From Nephrocerus scutellatus (taxonomy: Eukaryota > Arthropoda > Insecta > Diptera > Pipunculidae), in contig OX352764.1 in assembly GCA_947095585.1 (NCBI GenBank), positions 69,769,536 to 69,833,535 on the forward strand: a stretch of 64,000 nt of DNA. Reading direction: 5' to 3'. Below the pieces are notes generated by a model. That model was not told the DNA's origin, did no database searches, and worked only from the letters and a program-made list of their open reading frames with translations. Shown piece by piece: positions 54,680 to 64,000 of the stretch. The translations under genes and the position numbers were made by a program. Positions within the stretch are counted from its first letter, which is position 1; each line of letters begins with the position of its first letter.

Positions 54680-55249
54680 TTTTCGGTGCTGTTGTAACAA
54701 ATTAATAGTCTGCTGCTGTACATACTTCAATTCCAATCAGTAATATACTACTATTTCATCGGACGTACTACTATACTACCAAAAGCTAGTACATTATACT
54801 ACCTTAATAAAGTAATTAAAAATAGAAACGATCCTATATTTTTTGTGCAATAGGAATAAATTGAGGTGTGTGCAAAACACGACTTTTCTTTACTTTCTTT
54901 TACGGACGCGATGTATACAACTGACAGAACGAATCAATACACGCGTTCTGGTGGGAAGTTAAAAAGTAAGACAATTTGATGTTTGGTCATTAGCAAGATG
55001 CAAAATCCATATAATATTTTTCTGTTTCCCACTACTACATCTTACATTACTCACTTTTTCACCACACCAGTAATATGCGTTTGTTAATTTTTTATACGCT
55101 GTATTTCACATATCCCAAATACAATCATTAATCGGATTTTTTACTGCAATAGTATATGTAGAGTTGGGCTTTCTATAGAGAATGTTACGGAATTGTCCCA
55201 TACGCAAAACATGCATGCAAAGATGCAAAAAGTTGCCAAAGTTGGCAAA
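54680..55249. other. Gene-free stretch with a damaged MITE copy
   Basis: Nothing coding is seen. From about 54995 to 55185 the sequence matches the hAT-type MITE at 10210-10385 (AAAATCCATATAATATTTTT, CTGTTTCCCACTACTACATC, GAGTTGGGCTTTCTATAGAG). The left end is lost and the right end is altered after GAGAATGTTA. Confidence 0.6.
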
Positions 55250-55825
55250 GTTAATATAGAGAAATTAAAAAAACAACCCAAAAAAATTTTTTTCGTGTAA
55301 ATTCAGGAATACATAATGTGCATTTTGAATAAAATCGGGTAAATTTTTTAAAATTTTTGTTAGAGAGCCCTCCAACCCCGGGCCATTTCACTACCAAATT
55401 TTTACAAAAAGTGTTTTCCATCGGAGATACACATGCATATACAGTTTGAGGAAATCGGGAATTTTTTTTATAAAATTTGTATGGTTACCCCGCCGACCCC
55501 TGGGCCTGATTACTTCCAAATTTTTACAAAAAGTGTTGTGCATTGGAGATACACATGCGTATAAAATTTGGAGAAAATCGGGTACTTTGTTTTTATAACA
55601 TTTGTATGGGTGCCCCCGACCCTGGGCACCATTAATTCCAAATTTTTACAAAAAGTGTTGTCCATCGGAGATACACATGCGTATAAAATTTGAAAAAATC
55701 GGGTACTTTTTTTTATAAAATTTGTATGGGTGCCCCCCGATCCAGAGGTCCGATCACTTCCAAATTTATACAGAAAGTGTTGTCCATCGGAGATACACAT
55801 GCGTATAAAATTTGAAGAAAAAAAA
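55250..55825 (-). repeat. Repeat family A, minus orientation
   Basis: A reverse-complement head (AAGTTAATATAGAGAAATTA) abuts a reverse-complement tail (AACAACCCAAAAAAATT) at about 55270. This is a tail-to-head junction of two units. Four or five minus monomers follow (GGAGATACACATGCGTATAA, GGGTGCCCCCGACC). At about 55826 the orientation flips. Confidence 0.82.
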
Positions 55826-56580
55826 TTAACCCGATTTTTTTTAAATTTTATATAGGTGTGTATCTCCGATGGACAAAAATTTTGGTGGCCGGGGTCGTGG
55901 GGCCCCAACATTTTTTTAAAAAAAATTACCCGATTTTCTTCAAATCTTATATACGTATGTATCGGGTGTTTCAACAGGTGCGCTTCAACTTTTCTCCGAT
56001 AGGGACGGCGAACGACGCCATATTTTGTCATTTGGAAACTTCATTAGTATACATTTCATCATGGAACGCTACACATGTGAACAGCGATTGCAAATCGTTC
56101 AAATTTTTTATCAAAATAATCGTTCTGTTGCCGCTACTTTAAGAGCATTACGGCACCGAAAAATCATCTTCAGCGATGAGGCTCACTTTTGGCTAGAAGG
56201 ATTTGTCAACAAGCAAAATATGCGTTACTGGGCAGAAAGCAACCCACACGTGATTCATGAGGCACCGTTGCATCCCGAAAAAGTCACTGTTTGGTGCGGA
56301 TTACATGCCGGCGGCGTCATTGGGCCATATTTTTTCATCGACGATAACGATCGCCACGTTACTGTTAATGGACCCGATTTTTTTTAAATTTTATATACGT
56401 GTGCAAAAATTTTGGTGGCCGGGGTCGTGGGGCCCCATAAAAATTTTTCAAAAAAATTAATCCGATTTTCTTCAAATTTTATACACATGTGTATCTTCCG
56501 AACGGGTCCTGAGGCCCGAGGGGTGCATCTCCTATTAGAGAATTTACATGAAAAATTTTATTTTTTATGGGTTTTTTTTT
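55826..56580 (+). repeat. Repeat family A, plus orientation, interrupted
   Basis: From AAATTAACCCGATTTTTTTT, plus-orientation monomers run to about 55964. They are interrupted by a mariner fragment and resume at about 56370 (GACCCGATTTTTTTTAAATT) until the tail ATTAGAGAATTTACATGAAA at 56537-56580. Confidence 0.8.
55965..56375 (+). mobile_element. Mariner-like fragment within family A
   Basis: It begins with a terminal-repeat-like CGGGTGTTTCAACAGGTGCG at about 55962. It then encodes the transposase start (MERYTCEQRLQIVQIFYQNN) joined directly to the catalytic part (KIIFSDEAHFWLEGFVNKQN ... WCGLHAGGVIGPYFF). The middle of the N-terminal domain is deleted in frame; the first catalytic Asp (FSDEAHF) is present, and everything after the DDNDRHVTVNG region is missing. 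No right terminal repeat is seen. It is a dead fragment. Confidence 0.85.
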
Positions 56581-57060
56581 CTTTGAAGAAATCTGCGTTG
56601 GAGCTCATATTTTTTCTCGGCAAATAGAATACGAAAGCTGTGTTGTTGTTGTAGTTAGTTAAAAAAGGAGTAAATCACCCAAAATATACAGATATGTTTT
56701 CGCTCTACGGTAGAATGGTTTTTGAGTGAAAACTTGACAACCAAAAAACCAATATGCTCCAGATTTTAAAGGAAAAAAATGATATGTTTTATTTGATATT
56801 GGTCTGATATGATCTAATAGTTATATTGCATAACGAGCTAGGAGTAATGTTTCACACCACCAAATGATTTTTTCTGCTAAACTGCTCATGCACAACTCAA
56901 AAATACTTTGAGTATGTGTGTCGCTGAGACTGCAGTAAATAATAAAAGTGTTTTCTATGTTAACACACTATTGTTGATAATGCCTACTTTCGCGGCTAGG
57001 TTGCAGTGTAGAAACAGTCACTTTCGTCAATGGTCGTGTCGAAAGACTAATGTCAATTTC
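56581..57060 (+). repeat. Family B copy with preceding shared block
   Basis: 56585-56700 repeats the 48475-48655 block (GAAATCTGCGTTGGAGCTCA). 56700-57060 is family B (GCTCTACGGTAGAATGG, CATAACGAGCTAGGAGTAAT, GTGTGTCGCTGAGACTGCAG, AAACAGTCACTTTCGTCAAT), with internal losses compared with 9841-10720. Confidence 0.7.
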
Positions 57061-57097
57061 CAAAAGACCAAAGGCCAAAGAATTTTGATGTACATAA

Positions 57098-58128
57098 TTT
57101 TTTCACGTTCTTTCGGGACAAAACGCATCAAAAAAATTTAATGTACATAGAAAAAAAGAAAATATAGACTTTTCTCAATTTTAACCAACCCCAACACAAT
57201 GTGTAAATCCGCAAATATAACAATCACGTAAGAAAAAGTGCAACATAACATAAAAAAAAATCTTTCTTTCTCTTTACCAAAACAACGAAAAAAATATAAA
57301 TTTGGTTACGCATTGTCGATTTTATTAATTTTTTATGTTTTCGATTTTTTTCGAGAGCATTATTTTTACTAAGTGGTATGCCGCAGTTATACTATAGACG
57401 TATTTTATTTGCCGAGGAATAAGGAATTAGAATTTGACAACCTGCCAAGCTGCAGGTTTTCTTAATCCAAAGAAGGAATAATATAGCGCAATTGTTGTTG
57501 TAATTCCTTTTTCCTCGGGAAATAAAATACAGCTTATGCTATATTGCTTTGGCAAAACCAGCTTGGCTTACAACAATAATCGCATAAGCATAAAGCCAAA
57601 AGTAAATCCAAAAATTTTTTAGGATTATGAAACTAAAACCATTTTATAGTTATGGTGCTCACCGTAAGGCGGTAAAACCAAAAACTGTTTCTTTGAGATA
57701 TGAAGTAAAACCAGCTTAGCTTTACCAAAGCAATATAGCATTATATCAAAAATTAAACTTGCTTTTGCCAAGTCACGATGATTTTTTTATACAAAATTTC
57801 ACTGCTTAAGAAAAATTATATATATATTTATGATTTGAAGTTCTTACTGGTTTTAGTAAAACATCATTATTTGTGTTGGCTGAAAGAACGCTTAAACGGA
57901 TTGATATTTTTTGTATGTTTTGATAATTATAGAATTATAGAAAGAGAAGGATGAATTTAATTTTGTTATTGTTATTTTATCTATCCCTTGCATCGATTTT
58001 TTATACAATTTACCAATTGACAAATTGTGTTAGAGTTATTTTAAATGAAAGAAAAATCGAAATACTTAATTTTTGATGTATATCGAAATTTTCCGAAGTT
58101 TTTTGTCCCGAAAGAACGTGAAAAAAAA
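57098..58128. mobile_element. Inverted-repeat element (about 1.03 kb), non-coding
   Basis: The terminal inverted repeats are TTTCACGTTCTTTCGGGACA at the left and TGTCCCGAAAGAACGTGAAA at the right. Inside are more inverted pairs: ATTTTATTTGCCGAGGAATA (57402) with TTCCTCGGGAAATAAAAT (57510), and GCTATATTGCTTTGGCAAAA (57537) with TTTACCAAAGCAATATAGC (57720). Target duplication is unclear. The layout suggests a non-autonomous foldback DNA transposon just upstream of Cand1. Confidence 0.82.
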
Positions 58129-58640
58129 TATAAATAAAACTTTTTTAATTAAATTAATGTTTAAATTAACAACAGTAGTCCTTAAGTCAGAACTTTAGTT
58201 CACATTTCTGCAAATTGCTAAGTATTGGCAGCACTTTTTTAACGAACCTAGTTCGTTAAATTTTGTTTATCCTGTTTTTTGTACTACTTTTTGCGATACA
58301 AGTACAAGATGCTATTTGCAATTTTTCGAGGGTTTCATCTATCATGTTCATATATCATCTTTGCCGGGTCAATTATTGATGTGCGAGAAGAGAAATTCGA
58401 ACAGTGAAGAAAAAAGGACAAATATTTTTGTTTGGCTAACAAGGAATCGATCTAAAACAACTAATCCGTAATAATTGACTATTTCATTTAATATTCCATT
58501 TTACAAGTGTGCTGAATATTGACACACGAGCAAACATACAAAGACGTCATACTTTTGCAGCAATCCAAGGAATTCCGATAGAAGACCGACAAACTTGCGT
58601 TCAGCGATCGGCGAACAAAATCTGATTAGAAGCTTCTACA
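58129..58640. other. Cand1: Cand1 upstream region
   Basis: About 510 bases between the inverted-repeat element and the Cand1 start codon hold no recognisable repeat. The 5' untranslated region and promoter should lie here. No clear TATA box or initiator could be singled out. Confidence 0.4.
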
Positions 58641-61600
58641 ATGGCGTCTCATCAATATCATCAAATAGCAAATTTGCTAGAAAAAGTAGGTTATAACGAA
58701 TTTTTTTACAAAAATTGCTACTACGTTACAAAATAATTATGAATAATAGTGCTGCATTGTCCAAGTACAGTAATAAACTAGAAGTACAACTACTGTTGCA
58801 GTTTTCTCTGCGCTTGTACATGAGAAGCGCTTTAGTCATAAAAACCTTTGCCAAATGATTCTGAAAACTAATTTTTGCATTTGTGTTTCGCTTTGTTTTA
58901 ATATTTTGTGTTGCCGTGTAGATGACATCCAGTGACAAAGATTTCCGATTTATGGCCACAAACGATCTTATGACTGAACTACAGAAAGATAGCATTAAGT
59001 TGGACGACGAATCTGAGAAAAAAGTTGTCCGGATGGTTTTAAAATTGCTCGAGGATAAGAATGGTGAAGTTCAAAATTTAGCTGTTAAATGTTTGGGACC
59101 ATTGGTAAACAAGGTTAAGGAGAATCAAGTTGAGACAATTGTTGATTCACTATGTGCTAATATGATATCGAATACGGAACAATTACGTGATATATCCAGC
59201 ATTGGCTTAAAAACAGTCATTTCTGAATTGCCACAGGCATCGAATTCACTGGCACCAAATGTATGTCAGCGCATAACCGGAAAATTAAGCAATGCTATTG
59301 AGAAGGTGATATTATATTGTGTCTTCTTTTAAACATATTTAACATTTGCCTTATACATATTGTAGGAAGACGTTTCAGTGAAGCTCGAAGCACTAGATAT
59401 TCTCTCCGATTTACTGTCTCGATTTGGGGATTTTTTAATTCCTTTCCACGGAACAATTTTAAAGGCTCTCGTCCCACAATTGGGGTCTTCTCGTCAAGCT
59501 GTCCGCAAGCGTACAATCGTTGCATTATCACACCTTTTAACATTGGCCAACAATAGTGCATACAACGGTGTAATTGATCATTTGCTCGACGGGTTGGAAA
59601 AACAACAGAATCAAGGGACAATTTGTACTTTCATCCAATGTTTGGCATCTATTTGGTAAGATTGTGATTCTTGTATTCAACAAATACGTATCAAAAATTT
59701 GGAATTAATTTCTTAAAATTTTAAGTGTCACAAGACACACTCTTGGTCTTACTATTTAAAAAAAAATGTGCTTTTCAGTAATAAGATTTTAAGTAAAGTA
59801 AAATGCAGTGCAACACACATTGCTAATCTGAATGCATCGCAATACGAAATTAAATTAAATATCAGAAAAAATTTGAAAGTTAGAGTTTTTAGTAATTTTG
59901 TAGAATTAAAGCGCCACAAGAGCGATTAAGTTTTCGAGAACCAAAAATGCTACTGCGAAAACCCCCTACGATTTACAATTTTAAGAAATTAAGATTTGCT
60001 TCTCGTGTCTACTTGTCGAAACAAATCTAAAAATATAAATAAAAGAAATAAATTTCGTGAAGTTTACAATATTTTTCTTTAGAATAAACATATATCGCAT
60101 TATAATTTTTACAATATGTTTTTATTGTCACACCACCTATACATTCAACCTATAGCCGACAAGCTGGACATCGGCTCAGCAATCACATTGAACGTGCAAT
60201 GTTTCTACTGAAACAATACAGCCAACGCGATGACGATGAATTGCGTGAATTTTGTTTACAGGCATGTGAAGCATTTGTAATTCGTTGTCCTGATGCCATT
60301 CATCCACATATTTCAATGGTAAGAATGCTATTCGATCTATAAATATTATATACTGCAGGTTTTTCTTTTTTCAGATTCTAGAACTTTGCTTAAAATATGT
60401 TACGTATGATCCAAATTATAATTATGAAGCTGATGATGGCGAGGCTGGAGTCGCTATGGACACCGAAGAAGAAGAATATGTTGATAGCGAGGAGTACAGT
60501 GATGACGATGACATGAGCTGGAAGGTTAGACGTGCTGCTGCGAAATGTTTGGAAGCACTCATATCGACACGTCACGAGCTCATTGAGGATTTCTATCGTG
60601 ATTTGTCGCCGGCATTGATAGCCCGTTTTAAGGAACGCGAGGAGAATGTCAAATCGGATATTTTCCATGCGTATGTCGCTTTGTTGAAAGGAACGCGCCC
60701 ATCTGACGATATCTCGCACGATCCAGATTCAATGGAACAAGTTGCCGGTCCTATTAGTTTGCTTCAGGATCAAGTTCCAGCTGTTGTTAAGGCAATTCAA
60801 CCATTAATGCGAGAAAAATCAATGAAAACGCGTCAAGACTGCTTCTTACTTTTACGCGAGTTGCTTAACGCATTACCTGGAGCTCTTGCTAATCATTTAG
60901 AGAATATTATGCCGGGAATTAACTTCTCGCTCAGTGATAAAAATTCGACATCTAATATGAAAATCGATGCATTGGGTTTCCTCTGCAGTCTGCTGCAAGG
61001 TCACAACCCTCAAGTGTTTCATACACACGTCCCTATATTGGTTCCGCTGGTAGTAACTGCAGTTTTTGATCCATTTTACAAAATTGCTACAGAGGCCCTG
61101 TTGGTTTTGCAACAATTGGTAAAAGTTATTCGACCTCTGGACACTACACAATTAGATGTAGCATTCGATGTCAGTCCATTCGTGGGACAATTGTATTCGG
61201 CGACACTGCAAAAGCTCAAGGCGACTGATGTCGATCAAGAGGTGAAGGAACGCGCAATAGCATGCATGGGCCAAATTATCGCAAACATGGGCGATCTTTT
61301 GCAAGCTGAACTGACTACATGTCTACCTATTTTTATGGAACGTTTAAAAAACGAAGTAACTCGCTTAAGTTCTGTAAAAGCTTTAACAATGATCGCTGGT
61401 TCCCCTCTGAGAATTGATTTAACACCCATCCTAAACGAAGTCTTGCCAGCATTGGGATCATTCCTTCGCAAGAACCAACGTGCACTTAAACTTAATTCTC
61501 TGGCCTTATTAAATACATTAGTAGACTACTATTCACAGACATTTAGTCCACAACTATTGCAAATTGCAATTAGTGAAATACAACCATTGCTTTCTGATTC

Positions 61601-63418
61601 TGATTTGCATGTTGCTCAGTTGTCGTTAGTATTGTTGACAACTACAGCTCTTCGACAGCCACAGGCTCTTGTCGGAATACACGACAAATTTTTACCATCA
61701 GTGCTTGTTCTAGTGCGTTCGCCGTTGCTTCAAGGAACAGCGCTTTCCTGTACATTAGATCTTTTTCAAGCACTTGTTCAAGCGAAATTACCTGGCCTCG
61801 ATTACCATCAGTTATTAAAGAAACTAACAGAGCCTATTCTTCATCCATTGCCTACAGAGCAACTTCACAAACAGGCATATCATTCACTGGCAAAATGTGT
61901 GGCTTCGTTGACGTTGCAGTGCCCTAAGGAATCCGTACCTTTGGCCTCTAAATTACTGACTGATTTGCAAAAGCGCTCAGTCGGGGATACCCACTTGGTA
62001 TTCTGTCTTCTGACAATCGGAGAAATCGGGCGACATTTTGATTTAACTTCCATCAACACGTTGCCACAGACTGTAATTGAATGCTTTGCTGCAAGCTCGG
62101 AGGATGTCAAAGGCGCTGCCAGCCACGCTCTTGGCGCAGTTGCAGTTGGCAGTTTGCAAACATATTTGCCATTAATCCTTAAGGAGATTGATGCACAACC
62201 AAAGCGTCAATATTTGCTGTTGCACTCGCTAAAAGAAGTAATATCCTCGTTGTCGACTACTTCGAATGGCTTGGAGCAATTGCTCCCATCAGTTCCATCT
62301 ATCTGGAGTCAACTGTTTAAACATTGCGAATGCTCCGAGGAGGGCTCACGTAATGTCGTTGCTGAATGTCTTGGTAAATTGGTGCTTGTGAATCCTGAAG
62401 AGCTCTTACCTTGCCTTCAACAGGCGCTACACAGTGAAAGTCCTATGATGAGGACAGCAGTCGTATCTGCTGTGAAGTTCACAATATCCGATCAACCTCA
62501 ACCCATTGATGTTTTGCTTAAACAGTGCATTGGCGAGTTTCTCTTTGCCTTGCGTGATCCTGAGCCATCAGTTAGGCGTGTTGCACTGGTCGCATTTAAT
62601 TCAGCAGTCCATAACAAACCAAGTTTAGTGCGAGATTTATTACCTACCTTGCTGCCCTGGTTATATTCAGAAACAAAAGTCAAGGTAAGTAAGCAAGAAA
62701 ACATTATTGCTAATTCACAAATTCGATCGCAACTTCCTATTCATTCCATAATGATTACTTCAGGGCGAACTTATCCGCGAAGTAGAAATGGGGCCCTTTA
62801 AACATACTGTTGATGATGGTCTTGACATTCGCAAAGCAGCTTTTGAATGCATGTACACGCTTTTGGAACAAGGACTCGATCGCGTAGATGTGATGCAGTT
62901 TTTGGATCATGTACAAGCTGGTTTGTGTGATCATTATGACATTAAAATGCTTACCTATTTGATGACATCACGTTTGGCTGTGTTATGTCCGGAGGCAGTT
63001 TTATTAAGTAAGTGAATAAATGTCACCGCGAAAGTGGTCTGTTTACGTGATTGAAACTTTGTTTTTAGGACTAGATCAATTTGTTCAACAATTGCGTGAT
63101 ACATGCACTCATAAAGTCAAAGCGAATTCTGTAAAACAGGAATACGAAAAACAAGACGAACTTAAGAGGTCAGCACTGAGAGCAGTTTCAGCATTGGCAC
63201 ATATTCCAAAAGCAGGTAATTTATTCGTGTCCATACGTATGTAAATATAACCTAATAATATTATTAAATAAACTGTATTCACAGATAAAAATCAGCAGTT
63301 AGTTGATTTTTTGAAATCGATCAAAGACTCGCCAGAACTAAACAAAGTGTACGATTACGTTCAGAAGGATTCAATTTCTAGCAATAATTGTGAAAATGTT
63401 TTAATGGACCAAAGTTAG
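58641..63418 (+). CDS. Cand1: Cand1, cullin exchange factor (complete, eight exons)
   Basis: Exons 58641-58685, 58922-59305, 59366-59655, 60156-60318, 60375-62684, 62764-63007, 63069-63215 and 63285-63418 join in phase to 1238 residues, close to animal CAND1 length (about 1230-1250). The start [15 protein letters not shown] is followed by the near-invariant [24 protein letters not shown] repeats run throughout, with the acidic loop [20 protein letters not shown] and the C-terminal motif [24 protein letters not shown]1 wraps around unneddylated cullin-Rbx1, releases bound substrate receptors and so lets SCF-type ubiquitin ligases exchange adaptors, in cytoplasm and nucleus. All introns are short (59-500 bp) and repeat-free, in contrast to the repeat-filled DNA upstream. 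No damage seen. Confidence 0.97.
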
Positions 63419-64000
63419 ATTGGGCTAAGTTCTATATAATTAAATTAAGGTGATTTTTATTTAATGTCAATGACAGCAATATAACATATTAATTGTTTTC
63501 TTTTTTCGTTAGACTTTCACAACCAAACAAAACCGAAATAACAGACAGTTCAATGATCATGCTGGACATACTATTTAAGAACTTACTACAGAATAAAGCA
63601 TAATAAGCAAATAAAAAGTATCTACCCAAAAATAAAATCAGTAATGGATAAATAATATCCGAAAAGAATGAGAAATCTGAAATATAACCACATTTACATA
63701 ACCACATCTGATTACTTTAGCATTTATTTTCAAATCTTCTTGTTTATTTCATCGTAACTTTATATATCTGAAAATAAAATATTTATTTTTTCAATGGCAA
63801 TGAAGGAAAGATTTCTAATTTTTGAAAAGCAATGTACAACTTCATATTGTAATTTTAAATTCCGTTAATGTTTAAAAACGTTTGTTAAGGAAGAAATGAT
63901 TGAAATGATAAAAAGAACAATAATAAAAGTAACGTAAAAGTACATGTAAATTAAAAAATTGTTTGCCGTTTTACTTCAGTTATGCTGTTTACTTGGTGCT
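63419..64000. other. Cand1 3' flank
   Basis: AT-rich sequence with no further gene or repeat recognised up to the window end. Confidence 0.45.
63773..63778 (+). terminator. Cand1: Candidate polyadenylation signal for Cand1
   Basis: AATAAA in CTGAAAATAAAATATTT is about 355 bases after the stop codon. An earlier AATAAA near 63630 is an alternative. Neither is proven. Confidence 0.4.

Overview
The window is AT-rich nuclear DNA from an insect, most likely a higher (schizophoran) dipteran. It has spliced genes with short GT-AG introns whose proteins match fly and animal families. It also has a dense load of insect-type transposable elements: Copia, BEL/Pao, Gypsy, Jockey/CR1-like and RTE LINEs, a tRNA-derived SINE, a Helitron, Tc1/mariner and hAT-type MITEs. 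Species cannot be named from the sequence alone.

Four host genes can be supported. (1) On +, 7314-9351, the 3' part of a ZP-domain transmembrane protein gene. (2) On -, 26539-20809, most of a FERM-domain gene of the FRMD3/FRMD5 type (fly CG5022-like), six exons with perfectly matching phases. (3) On +, 49307-50390, a complete two-exon dihydrodiol dehydrogenase-like oxidoreductase gene. (4) On +, 58641-63418, a complete eight-exon Cand1 gene (1238 aa). Two further exon-like segments (13813-13936 and 17875-18059) look protein-coding but could not be assigned.

Much of the rest is mobile or repetitive DNA, apart from several gene-free stretches where nothing was recognised. 1-2.3 kb is a decayed Copia element cut by the window edge. 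4.8-6.8 kb holds an internally deleted mariner-like element and a large foldback repeat. 10.9-13.7 kb holds a minus-strand LINE inserted in repeat family A. 14.7-18.2 kb is a foldback element carrying a SINE, which in turn carries a LINE; both insertions have 13-bp target duplications. 21.9-24.1 kb is a Helitron with both ends, inside an intron of the FERM gene. 31.65-45.08 kb is a three-level nest: an RTE fragment hit by a BEL/Pao element (TSD ACTGG), whose 5' LTR was hit by a Gypsy element (TSD TTTA) with apparently identical LTRs and an uninterrupted 1410-codon gag-pol. 45.8-57 kb is a mosaic of repeat family A with LINE, mariner and MITE pieces, plus a recent 0.85-kb tandem duplication around 52-54 kb.

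Two unnamed dispersed families stand out. Family A has defined ends (head CTCTATATTAACTTC, tail ATTAGAGAATTTACAT then ATGGGTTG and a T run) and internal 110-150 bp monomers. Each monomer is centred on the palindrome ACACATGTGT, followed by a GC-rich block. Family B carries the landmark GTGTTCGCTGAGACTGCAGT. Both recur through the window in both orientations.
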